Source: a virus
Virus record (IMG/VR): IMGVR_UViG_3300042319_000612
Span: 1-62,860 of that record
Strand: one strand, 5' to 3'
DNA length: 62,860 nt
The translations under genes and the position numbers were made by a program. Under the pieces are notes generated by a model. It made no database searches. It worked only from the letters and a program-made list of their open reading frames with translations, and was not told the origin of the DNA. The stretch's first letter is position 1, and each line of letters begins with the position of its first letter. This document shows, one piece after another, positions 19,039 through 26,706 of this stretch.

Positions 19039-19045
19039 ATATATA
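19039..19045 (+). promoter_or_regulatory. Late-type motif ATATATA, 5 nt before an ATG
   Basis: ATATATA-CTCAC-ATG: one mismatch to ATAAATA, same 5-nt spacing to the start as five other late genes. Confidence 0.45.
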
Positions 19046-19050
19046 CTCAC

Positions 19051-19626
19051 ATGTCTATCACACTCATACAAGATCTACTCAAACCCAACCAATTCAGCTA
19101 TGTCTGCCAACGCCTCACTGATCCTGCTATAGATTGGTTCTATCTGCCCTTTACTGCTAACCCTGATGATATCAGTGGGGCGGATCCCCAGTATCAGGGA
19201 TCGTTTAGTCATTTGATCTACAAGGACAGTCAAAATATCAGTCCATTATGGGATCCCAGTCTGCTCATACTATTGGCTGCTCTGGATCATCAAGATCAAC
19301 AATTGGATTCAGTACTAAGAGTGCGCCTGGGACTATGCACACGCACACCCTGGAGTGTGGAACACACACCGCATATAGATCATCCTGTACTGAATCATCG
19401 CACAGGCATATTCTATCCTGCGACCAGTGATGGTGACACTGTCATATTTGATCAGCGCAAGGAACAGCCTAAAAGGGAAATGTACACAGAATGGCACAGA
19501 CAAAAACCCACGGCCAATCTATGGATGGACTTTCCCGGCAGGCATTTTCACTCATCAACCACACCCGTTGCACACGAAAGCAGATATGTGTTAACCATTA
19601 ACTACACAGTTAAAGAATCCAAATAG
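19051..19626 (+). CDS. 2-oxoglutarate/Fe(II) oxygenase-like protein, 191 aa
   Basis: Double-stranded beta-helix signature: HIDH near residue 108 (HxD metal ligands), a distal His in GRHFHSSTTPVAHE (about 166), and the 2-oxoglutarate Arg in ESRYVLTINY (about 177). Family members hydroxylate proteins, nucleic acids or small molecules using O2 and 2-oxoglutarate. Substrate unknown. One of three such proteins in this window (also 19934 and 26081). Confidence 0.8.
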   Translation: MSITLIQDLLKPNQFSYVCQRLTDPAIDWFYLPFTANPDDISGADPQYQGSFSHLIYKDSQNISPLWDPSLLILLAALDHQDQQLDSVLRVRLGLCTRTPWSVEHTPHIDHPVLNHRTGIFYPATSDGDTVIFDQRKEQPKREMYTEWHRQKPTANLWMDFPGRHFHSSTTPVAHESRYVLTINYTVKESK

Positions 19627-19646
19627 GTAATGATGTGTCTAGGTTG

Positions 19647-19653
19647 ATAAATA
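19647..19653 (+). promoter_or_regulatory. Late-type promoter ATAAATA
   Basis: GATAAATAC, 18 bases before the ATG at 19672, leaving room for the AGGAGC ribosome site. Confidence 0.5.
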
Positions 19654-19671
19654 CTCGACCAGGAGCACACA

Positions 19672-19878
19672 ATGCAAGCATACAAGATCATGGCCCGAAA
19701 CAGCCGCACAGGTATTAGACTACAGCGTCAATTTCTCGCTGGTGAACACATCACCGATCTCAGCAGAGCCAATCTTGTGGCACAGCAGTTTGCTGAAAGC
19801 CAAACGGCCAAGGATCGTGAAAATTGGGAACCTGTGGTTGCTGTCTACACAGTGGGCTTTAAACCCGGTAGTCAGTGA
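19672..19878 (+). CDS. Hypothetical protein, 68 aa
   Basis: Behind CCAGGAGCACACA. Basic, alpha/beta: MARNSRTGIRLQRQFLAG, then FAESQTAKDREN. Similar short proteins occur in T4-like aquatic phages; function unknown. Confidence 0.72.
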   Translation: MQAYKIMARNSRTGIRLQRQFLAGEHITDLSRANLVAQQFAESQTAKDRENWEPVVAVYTVGFKPGSQ

Positions 19879-19921
19879 TAATGTTCTAATCACGTTTGCT
19901 GCTATTGATCAAAATGAAAAA

Positions 19922-19928
19922 ATAAATA
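19922..19928 (+). promoter_or_regulatory. Late-type promoter ATAAATA, leaderless
   Basis: ATAAATA-GCAGC-ATG (19934). The T4-class late start about 6 nt downstream would fall on the ATG. Confidence 0.6.
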
Positions 19929-19933
19929 GCAGC

Positions 19934-20566
19934 ATGAATGAGTGTTTCACAAAATTATCACTAGGGCTTTCGCCGTCTAATCCTTTATTTGAAGACTGTA
20001 AAACTTTTGATTACGGGCATGTTGATGTTACTAAAAATCAAGGCAAAGAAGGCAGGGTCACCCACGATGTTGCGATATCAGCCACGTTCAAACAGCATAA
20101 AGTTCCGCAGAATTATTTCGAGAACGAACCAATTCTAGAACTAATACAAGAGTTTAATTTATACCCAAGAATACTGTTAATAGAACCCGGATACATCTAT
20201 AATTGGCATAGAGATGTTTACCGTGCTACTGCATTTAATTTAATGTTGACACAAGATGATCAGTATTTGGTTATGTTTGCACATGAGCACAAGAAGGATT
20301 CGCTTATGCCTCGAGACTACGTCTATTTCCCCTATACTAGACTCACCTACGAACCCAATCAATTTTATCTGTTAAACACACAAATACCACATAACAGTAT
20401 TAATTACGGAACTGAATCTAGATATGTTTTGTCAATGGGCTATTATGAACTGAATCCCTTGATAACCAAAGGGCCAATTACATCCGACCACTATTATTCA
20501 ACTGTTGATAAACTAAAAGAAAAACACCTAGTTGATACATTGTGTGGTAATTTTAACGATCAGTGA
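19934..20566 (+). CDS. 2OG-Fe(II) oxygenase / Asp-Asn beta-hydroxylase-like protein, 210 aa
   Basis: I chose ATG 19934 from the late motif; the longer frame upstream overlaps another gene. LIEPGYIYNWHRDVYRATAF supplies the HxD (about residue 91), and QIPHNSINYGTESRYVLSMG supplies the distal His (about 151) and Arg (about 161) of the cupin-like fold. Same order of motifs as the 19051 protein but low direct similarity. Tail-to-tail overlap of seven bases with the next gene. Confidence 0.78.
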   Translation: MNECFTKLSLGLSPSNPLFEDCKTFDYGHVDVTKNQGKEGRVTHDVAISATFKQHKVPQNYFENEPILELIQEFNLYPRILLIEPGYIYNWHRDVYRATAFNLMLTQDDQYLVMFAHEHKKDSLMPRDYVYFPYTRLTYEPNQFYLLNTQIPHNSINYGTESRYVLSMGYYELNPLITKGPITSDHYYSTVDKLKEKHLVDTLCGNFNDQ

Positions 20567-20994
20567 TACTGATAGTTAATTGAGTCTTGATTTTCTCTAT
20601 AGGTAGTGGCCCCGTTTTTGTGATGAAACTTGCGAGCCATTTCTGTTTTTGGGCTCAGTGTTACAAAGGTTTTAACTTGGGGTTCGTGAGTCTTGATATC
20701 CTCTTGAGCCGCTTCTATAAGACTGCGACCCGCACCGGCTGCATAACTCCAAATGGTATAGAAGACCGCAGTAGAAGTATTCACAGCCACATTGGCAAGA
20801 TCGTCTACACTTTGTGGAATTTCTGCTAGAAACTTCACACAGGTCACAGCCATGGGCTCACCTGTTTCACTCTTCAACACATAAACTCTGGAGTTCTTGT
20901 CCACTCTAAAGTCTGCAGGGATCTCAGGTCGAACAGGATCGTCCTTGAGCAGTCGTATCAATTCGTCTGTGAGTGTGGTGATTCTTTCTAGCAT
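20560..20994 (-). CDS. GNAT-like acyltransferase-type protein, 144 aa
   Basis: C-terminal TFVTLSPKTEMARKFHHKNGA matches the 'SP-T-MA-FH-NGA' stretch of small GNAT-like proteins in T4-like phages, and AAGAGRSLIEAA resembles the acetyl-CoA loop. N-terminal helix plus beta-sheet (RVYVLKSETGEPMAVTCVKF). Isolated minus-strand gene among plus-strand genes. Acceptor unknown. Confidence 0.65.
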   Translation of the reverse strand: MLERITTLTDELIRLLKDDPVRPEIPADFRVDKNSRVYVLKSETGEPMAVTCVKFLAEIPQSVDDLANVAVNTSTAVFYTIWSYAAGAGRSLIEAAQEDIKTHEPQVKTFVTLSPKTEMARKFHHKNGATTYRENQDSINYQYH

Positions 20995-21086
20995 GATGGT
21001 CCACTAAGTTATGTTTAATTATATACTGCTATTTAACCTTTGTCAAGAAAATTCAGTGAATATTATCAAGAAGATAATTATAACAA

Positions 21087-21917
21087 ATGACCACAACTCC
21101 GAGACTAATCATGATAGGCGACAGCTTCTCTGTTGAACCCATGGAATCAACAGACGCCACCATCACATGGCCGCGACAGGTGGCTGCTGACCTAGGACTC
21201 AAATTAATGCCCCTGAGTCAGCATGGAGTCAGTCAAGATTGGTGCTTTCAACAGTTGAGAGCAGGATTTCATTCTGTGAATCAAATCACAGCTGAAGATC
21301 GAATCGTCATATGTCTAACACATCCCAACAGATATTGGTTTGTGCAAGATGAACCCAATCTCAGTAACATGCACATCATAGGTATGGATCAGTATGTTTC
21401 CAAGGAAAAAAACAAGGCCATAGAAGGATTCATGCAGCACATTCAACGACCACAATTGGATACTCTGCACATGATGATGAGATTGGGTTGGCTCACCAGT
21501 TACATCACTAGACTGGGCTTGCCCAAGCCTTTGATATTGCGCTGCTTTGACATAGACGTCAGTGAAGCTCAACACCACCAAGAAATAGCCTGGGCCACGG
21601 GCACCTTGTTTGATATCCAAACGCAAGAGTTTGCGGAACCAGGCACTCAAAGTGATCAATATTTTAGAGGCGTGGACTGTAGATACAATCACATCACCTT
21701 GAGCAATCATGGCATACTGGCCAAAAAAATTGTGGATTTTTTCCAACAAGGTCTAACAGTGGATCTTGCTGACGGATTCGTTCAAGGACTTATTCTCAAA
21801 GACAGTTGGCGAGATACAGATTTTTGTGCGAGAGAATTCAATCAATATCGCATCACGGACATGCATGCTAGGCCTGCGTGGACTATGTCAAAAATAATGA
21901 AACGACCCAGTTGGTGA
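21087..21917 (+). CDS. SGNH/GDSL hydrolase-like protein, 276 aa, first of a tandem pair
   Basis: N-terminal LIMIGDSFSVEP is SGNH block I with the nucleophile Ser. HGVSQDWCF and CLTHPNRYWF fit blocks II-III, and RYNHITLSNHGILAKKI carries the C-terminal catalytic His. The family contains esterases and acyl- or sugar-ester hydrolases. Strong colinear similarity to the next gene shows a tandem duplication. No signal peptide. Confidence 0.75.
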   Translation: MTTTPRLIMIGDSFSVEPMESTDATITWPRQVAADLGLKLMPLSQHGVSQDWCFQQLRAGFHSVNQITAEDRIVICLTHPNRYWFVQDEPNLSNMHIIGMDQYVSKEKNKAIEGFMQHIQRPQLDTLHMMMRLGWLTSYITRLGLPKPLILRCFDIDVSEAQHHQEIAWATGTLFDIQTQEFAEPGTQSDQYFRGVDCRYNHITLSNHGILAKKIVDFFQQGLTVDLADGFVQGLILKDSWRDTDFCAREFNQYRITDMHARPAWTMSKIMKRPSW

Positions 21918-21964
21918 AGTTTCAAGTTTTTTGTCACTGACCATGCCCTGCAGCTAACTACTGT

Positions 21965-22840
21965 ATGACCAACAAATACTCTACACTATATGTGATCGGT
22001 GACAGTTTTTCTGTACCGCCCAAACCCGAAGACACCACAGTGACTTGGCCACAACAGGTGGCTCGTGGACTTAAACAACAATTGGGGCATGATGTTGTTT
22101 TAGAAAATCTCAGCATCATGGGCTGTGCTCAAGACTACTGTTGGGACGTTCTGCAGCATTTGTTAGAACATAGAATTACAGAAAATGACTACATTGTCAT
22201 AGCTCTAACGCATCCCAGTAGATTTTGGTTCCTAGATAGACTACCCGAAATGACCAACAGCAACATCATTGATTTGGACAGTTTTGTCACCAAGGATGAA
22301 GCCAAAGCCATTGAGTATTACATACGTTATATTCAACGAGTTAGATTAGATCTCATACACATCAACAATCGCATGGGCTATCTTGCCTATCAGACTCTAA
22401 AGAAAAAACTCAACAGACCTATAATAATGAAATGCTTTGGGCAGGATGTGGATCAAGCTGAAACCTGGCAGGAAATCAATTGGGCCAAGGGCGTACTGAT
22501 GGATGATGTGCAACAATGGGAATTTGAAGATATCACGGCAGATCTTGATGCTAAATTTTGGTACGGACTCGATGGCAGATACAATCACATGTGCCTAAGC
22601 AATCACAAAATTCTAGCGGATAAATTGGTTCACAGTCTTCTCACAGACACTCAGCTAGACCTTACAGAAGGATTTGTCAAAGGCTTGATCAAAAACAATG
22701 CGCTTAAAGACGATGACTTTATTTTCAAAGAATTAGACGTGGCCACTGTACGATCAAATCTAGAACATCGTGACAGATACAGGCCCGTATTACCTTGGGC
22801 AAAACGTCGCAAGATATACACAGGACAGGTTGACAAATAA
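21965..22840 (+). CDS. SGNH/GDSL hydrolase-like protein, 291 aa, second of a tandem pair
   Basis: VIGDSFSVPPKPEDTTVTWP parallels the first copy (MIGDSFSVEPMESTDATITW), and RYNHMCLSNHKILADKL keeps the catalytic His block. Both also share the TWP(R/Q)QVA and LTHPxRxWF segments. Likely an ester hydrolase acting on surface sugars or cell-wall acyl groups; two diverged copies suggest different substrates. The end is three bases after the P26 -35 box begins. Confidence 0.75.
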   Translation: MTNKYSTLYVIGDSFSVPPKPEDTTVTWPQQVARGLKQQLGHDVVLENLSIMGCAQDYCWDVLQHLLEHRITENDYIVIALTHPSRFWFLDRLPEMTNSNIIDLDSFVTKDEAKAIEYYIRYIQRVRLDLIHINNRMGYLAYQTLKKKLNRPIIMKCFGQDVDQAETWQEINWAKGVLMDDVQQWEFEDITADLDAKFWYGLDGRYNHMCLSNHKILADKLVHSLLTDTQLDLTEGFVKGLIKNNALKDDDFIFKELDVATVRSNLEHRDRYRPVLPWAKRRKIYTGQVDK

Positions 22841-22858
22841 ATAATAATAGTGTATACT
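22830..22858 (+). promoter_or_regulatory. Sigma-70 promoter P26 (TTGACA-17-TATACT)
   Basis: Isolated from the early array, directly before the BI-1 gene, which has a strong AGGAGG site. Confidence 0.85.
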
Positions 22859-22881
22859 GTACTATACCTAGGAGGATTTTT

Positions 22882-23577
22882 ATGTTTGGAACAAATTATA
22901 CAGGTGGTATCACAGACTACCGCTCAGCAGAAGAAGTAAACTCAGCAATGGGCCGTGTCTACGGACATATGAGTCTTGCTGTTATTGTAAGCATGATTGT
23001 GAGTTACTTTGTGGGCTCTAGCCCAGAATTGTTGCAGTTCTTTTTTACGGGTGCAATGAAATGGATTGTGATTTTTTCACCCTTGGTAGTCATCCTGGCA
23101 TTTGCTTTTGCTGCCCAGCATTTTAATAAAGGGCAACTACAACTATTTTTATATGCGTTTGCGGCTCTAATGGGTTTGAGCTTTGCCACAATCTTTGCGG
23201 TGTTCACCATGGGATCAATTGTATCGGCATTTATGTCAGCAGGTATACTGTTTGCTGTAATGAGTGGTTATGGCTACTTTACCAAACAGAGTCTTGACAG
23301 CATGGGCAAGTTCATGTTTGTGGGATTGATTGCTATCATCATTGCAAGTATAATCAATATCTTTATTGGTTCAACAGTGATGCAGATGGTGATCTCAGCT
23401 ATTGCTATCATTGTGTTTCTGGGTCTAACTGCCTACGACACACAGAAGATTCGTGAAATGGTTTCAGTAGATGGCGATACAGGTCGTGAAGAAGTTATGG
23501 GCGCATTAACTCTCTACATGGACTTTATCAATCTGTTTATCAACCTACTACAGTTGTTTGGCATTAAGAAAGATTAA
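22882..23577 (+). CDS. Bax inhibitor-1 (BI-1/YccA) family membrane protein
   Basis: 231 aa with about seven hydrophobic segments and the family features: VYGHMSLAVIVSMIVSYFVG near the N-terminus, GLSFATIFAVF in the middle and FLGLTAYDTQKIREM near 190. Family members include E. coli YccA (a substrate and modulator of the FtsH protease) and YbhL. In a phage it might tune FtsH or membrane stress during infection; that is inference. Own promoter P26 and strong ribosome site suggest high early expression. Confidence 0.9.
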   Translation: MFGTNYTGGITDYRSAEEVNSAMGRVYGHMSLAVIVSMIVSYFVGSSPELLQFFFTGAMKWIVIFSPLVVILAFAFAAQHFNKGQLQLFLYAFAALMGLSFATIFAVFTMGSIVSAFMSAGILFAVMSGYGYFTKQSLDSMGKFMFVGLIAIIIASIINIFIGSTVMQMVISAIAIIVFLGLTAYDTQKIREMVSVDGDTGREEVMGALTLYMDFINLFINLLQLFGIKKD

Positions 23578-23711
23578 TGTGGCGACTCAAATACTATTTG
23601 GCCACAGGGCAGTTGAGATCTAAAACATTCTCAACACTAGAGCAAGCTGTGAGATTTTCAGTTTACTCTATATACGCTTGGGATGTCTACGACTGTTATA
23701 AGATCGATTAA
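23577..23711 (+). CDS. Small protein, 44 aa
   Basis: ATG shares its A with the BI-1 stop (TAATG). Sequence MWRLKYYLATGQLRSKTFST and SVYSIYAWDVYDCYKID: aromatic-rich and basic. Ends overlapping the convergent minus-strand gene by four bases. No family recognised. Confidence 0.6.
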   Translation: MWRLKYYLATGQLRSKTFSTLEQAVRFSVYSIYAWDVYDCYKID

Positions 23712-24418
23712 TCTAAAGACTGGGCCTGTTCTAGACTCAGCTCTTGATCTTCTAGTTCGCGAATTTTATCTGTAATTTCATCAATAAGACCTAGGTTTCG
23801 AAGTATTTTGAAAACTAGGTTTTCTACTGACCACTCGCCCGCACGTTCCAGTCCTGCCTGACGCATTTTAGTGATCTTTTCTTTTACTAGTCTCAAGCGG
23901 TTGAGATCTTTACTTAATAGAGCAGTTTCAATGTCGTGGATGACTGAATCTTTTTTAGCTTCCACAGCACTGTCATCTACTTCTGGTTTTATTTTCTTTG
24001 GTTCGACCAGCCATTGATTGTCAGCTATGCTATACACTCCGGTACTGTGGTGTTCTTCTTCTTTGCCCTGAACATAACATTCAACAGGAAGACCTTTGAT
24101 GGTGATATTGTGTTGTTCGCCCCAGAGTGCCTTTTTGGCATTGAATAGTTCTCTAGCAGCATCATCTACTTCACCTTGAACAATAAGATGCAGATCTAGG
24201 TCTGAATGCTCGGTCCAGGTATAGTTGGCATTTGATCCTGTAATTGTATAATCTACTACATCAAGATCAATGCCGATAAACTCTTGAAATGCATCGGCAA
24301 TTTCTTTGAGTTTTTGTGCCACCGCTGGGTCGAGTGCATCACCGTTCCATATCTTGGGATTGAGACGGCGATTAACTGTGATTATATCTGATCGTTCGTG
24401 TAATTCTCTTAGACGCAT
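23708..24418 (-). CDS. Nucleotidyltransferase-fold protein, 236 aa
   Basis: YTITGSNANYTWTEHSDLDL followed by HLIVQG has the pattern of the Pol-beta/MNT nucleotidyltransferase fold: GSxA then W(T/S)xxSDLDL with the two metal-binding Asp. The rest is helical. Such phage proteins are usually annotated as predicted nucleotidyltransferases. Leaderless late-type start: CTAAATA-GTAG-ATG. Confidence 0.75.
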   Translation of the reverse strand: MRLRELHERSDIITVNRRLNPKIWNGDALDPAVAQKLKEIADAFQEFIGIDLDVVDYTITGSNANYTWTEHSDLDLHLIVQGEVDDAARELFNAKKALWGEQHNITIKGLPVECYVQGKEEEHHSTGVYSIADNQWLVEPKKIKPEVDDSAVEAKKDSVIHDIETALLSKDLNRLRLVKEKITKMRQAGLERAGEWSVENLVFKILRNLGLIDEITDKIRELEDQELSLEQAQSLD

Positions 24419-24421
24419 CTA

Positions 24422-24658
24422 CTATTTAGCCCACATTAAATGATAATGTGTTAGTACATGATCGTTGTAGAATTCTGCTACTAAACGACAATACATGTCG
24501 TTTTTTTCTAATACTATTTGACATTGATCTTCAGGTTGCGTTAACAACCAATTGGTATGATCTAATCCTAGCGTTTTATGCACTTTGGGCCAATCAATTT
24601 CAATGTTTTCGCCCTCGCTATCTAACCATTTATACAACTCTACTTTTTTAGTCTTCAT
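24422..24658 (-). CDS. Hypothetical protein, 78 aa
   Basis: ATG 24658 overlaps the 3' end of the helicase gene by 11 bases. Small acidic protein (KVELYKWLDSEGENIEIDWP ...). Probably translated by coupling. No family recognised. Confidence 0.65.
   Translation of the reverse strand: MKTKKVELYKWLDSEGENIEIDWPKVHKTLGLDHTNWLLTQPEDQCQIVLEKNDMYCRLVAEFYNDHVLTHYHLMWAK
24423..24429 (-). promoter_or_regulatory. Late-type promoter CTAAATA, leaderless
   Basis: CTAAATA-GTAG-ATG (24418). Confidence 0.5.
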
Positions 24659-26084
24659 CGCCAAACTGCTTGTTTAAAATCTCACGCATCTTACTTGATT
24701 CAACATTGGCACGAACCTTGCCTAGACCAACACCTTGAGTTGGATCTTGTATAACACCATCTTCATCGATGCGTCCTTGAATAGTACTACGAGCCTTGAT
24801 TGACTCAATTATACTAGAACTACCTCTGCTTGTTGCACCGTTATTTTCTTGTTCGTCCTCGGGTAGGTCACTGATTCTTAAACTTTCTAGATTGAACTCT
24901 AGATCAATCTTCATGCCTACCCCACTACTTGACCGTGTCTTCATCAACTGCAATTGATAGCGACCACGTTCACGCATAGCTCGACTGGTAAAGATACCAA
25001 ACACATTATCTGCCGTTTGAATCTTGCTCAAACCACCCGAGATGTGACTGTGATCAAATTCAACTTCTTCTACAGCACCACGATTTAACTGTGCCGCAGT
25101 AACGAACACACAGTTCTTCTCCACTGCTAGATTACGAAGTTCTTCTGACACATACTTGTCTTTGATGAATAAGTCAGCCGGGCTGATCTTTTTACTTACA
25201 GGCATTAACAAGTCTAAGTAGTCAACTAACAGTACGTCTACTTTTTTGCCTACTTTAATTTCATATTCTTTCAGGTATGCACGAATGTCGTTGGCAGTCT
25301 TGCCTGAGGGCATGTATTTTATCTGTAGCATGCCCGACTTCTTGCCGATCATTTTAACTTTCATTTCAACATCATCTAGATCTTTAAAAATGTCTTTAGT
25401 TGATGTTCCTGTTATCATTGCATCAATACGCATACTGACCAGTGCTTCTGAAAGTTCAAGAGTTAGATAGACCACATTAAGACCCATCAATGCCCAGTTC
25501 ACACCCAAGTTAGCCAAGAACAAACTTTTACCTGCGCCGGATCCACCGGCAAAGATGTTTAGTTCACCACGATTAAATCCACCAAATAACTTACGATCCA
25601 TACAGGGCCAACCTGTGCTCACCTGTCCATTCTTGTCTTTGATGCCCATCAATCGGCCACGAGGATCAGCAAAGTAGTCTGTGCCCATATCTCGGGCAAG
25701 TCCAATCTGTACAGCTTCTTTAATTAATACTTCCACTGCACCATAGTCATGTTTTTCTAATAGATCAGCTGATTGTATAATTGCACGTTCAAGAGCCTTG
25801 TGTTGAGTAAACTTCTCAAACTCATCCATGAACCAGTCCATGTGACCTTCTTTAAGATCTTCTGGACGTTTCATATCAGTGCGGCACGATGCATTGACCA
25901 TTTCATAGTCTGGCAGTACATTATAGCCCTTGGCATATTCATGAATAAATTCTGCTGCATCCTGTAGTTTTCGGTCAAACAATGAATGATCAAATATACC
26001 TTGGCAGCGCACAAATACTTCGGCATCTGCCAGCATGAGTTCAAGATATAATTTTTGTACTTCGTAGTCGTAGGTCTTTATCAT
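24648..26084 (-). CDS. 41: Replicative DNA helicase, T4 gp41-like (DnaB family)
   Basis: 478 aa. N-terminal helical domain, then a RecA-like ATPase core: Walker A GGSGAGKS (about 180-187), VLLVDYLDLL (Walker B, about 284-293), AAQLNRGAVEEVEFDHSHIS and a C-terminal arginine-finger region. Works as a hexamer with the gp61-like primase at 27754, which is nearby in the same orientation. Length matches gp41. ATGA overlap with the upstream oxygenase gene. Confidence 0.92.
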   Translation of the reverse strand: MIKTYDYEVQKLYLELMLADAEVFVRCQGIFDHSLFDRKLQDAAEFIHEYAKGYNVLPDYEMVNASCRTDMKRPEDLKEGHMDWFMDEFEKFTQHKALERAIIQSADLLEKHDYGAVEVLIKEAVQIGLARDMGTDYFADPRGRLMGIKDKNGQVSTGWPCMDRKLFGGFNRGELNIFAGGSGAGKSLFLANLGVNWALMGLNVVYLTLELSEALVSMRIDAMITGTSTKDIFKDLDDVEMKVKMIGKKSGMLQIKYMPSGKTANDIRAYLKEYEIKVGKKVDVLLVDYLDLLMPVSKKISPADLFIKDKYVSEELRNLAVEKNCVFVTAAQLNRGAVEEVEFDHSHISGGLSKIQTADNVFGIFTSRAMRERGRYQLQLMKTRSSSGVGMKIDLEFNLESLRISDLPEDEQENNGATSRGSSSIIESIKARSTIQGRIDEDGVIQDPTQGVGLGKVRANVESSKMREILNKQFGDED

Positions 26085-26698
26085 CGTATCACTTTATAAT
26101 CCATAATAATTGTTCTGCGTGGCAATGTTTTTATAGGATAAACACCGTGGAAAATATCGCCACGAAGTATTATGCAACGGCCTGCCCAACTGCTAAATGA
26201 TTTGTATAATGGTTTATCGCCTTTAGTTAAAAAAGCATACATAGACCCCCATGCATTTTCTTTTGCACTAACATTTGGGTCTTGGTTTATTTCTCCATCT
26301 AAATAGAATATCTGTGTAACACAATCGTTGTCGTGTGTATGCATGCTTTGCCAGCCGCCTGCGGCATATTCCATGCTCCATGAAATAGTTGGCACAAAAT
26401 TTAGGTCAATTTTATTTCTTTTTAATCGTCGCTTGGTCCATTCGAATATACCATGTGTTGCTTCTTCCCAAGCGGGGTGTTGAACATAGTTATCAAGAAA
26501 TTGTTTGTGTCTCACTGTCTGTGCAACCACAGGATCACTCCACAATGGGTACTGTCTAGCATTAAACGCCACAGTTTCGTTGCTGTATTCAGTATTGGGA
26601 TTTGATTCAACCAGTGGCAATAGGTCTTGATACTTGGTATATTCTGTATCAATTAGCCATTGATCACCTGTTTGATATTTCTTATTATAATAAAACAT
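26081..26698 (-). CDS. 2OG-Fe(II) oxygenase, 205 aa
   Basis: MHTHDNDCVTQIFYLDGEIN (metal ligands around 120-123) and ILRGDIFHGVYPIKTLPRRT with distal His (about 184) and Arg (about 194) define the fold. It belongs to the group of putative 2OG oxygenases common in T4-like cyanophages and other aquatic phages. Sandwiched between the carbamoyltransferase-like gene and the helicase. Substrate unknown. Confidence 0.85.
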   Translation of the reverse strand: MFYYNKKYQTGDQWLIDTEYTKYQDLLPLVESNPNTEYSNETVAFNARQYPLWSDPVVAQTVRHKQFLDNYVQHPAWEEATHGIFEWTKRRLKRNKIDLNFVPTISWSMEYAAGGWQSMHTHDNDCVTQIFYLDGEINQDPNVSAKENAWGSMYAFLTKGDKPLYKSFSSWAGRCIILRGDIFHGVYPIKTLPRRTIIMDYKVIR

Positions 26699-26706
26699 AT
26701 ATTTTA

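Noticed and set aside
19742-19933. Long N-terminal extension of the oxygenase at 19934
   Set aside because: It overlaps the 68-aa gene completely and reads through the spacer; the late motif places the start at 19934.
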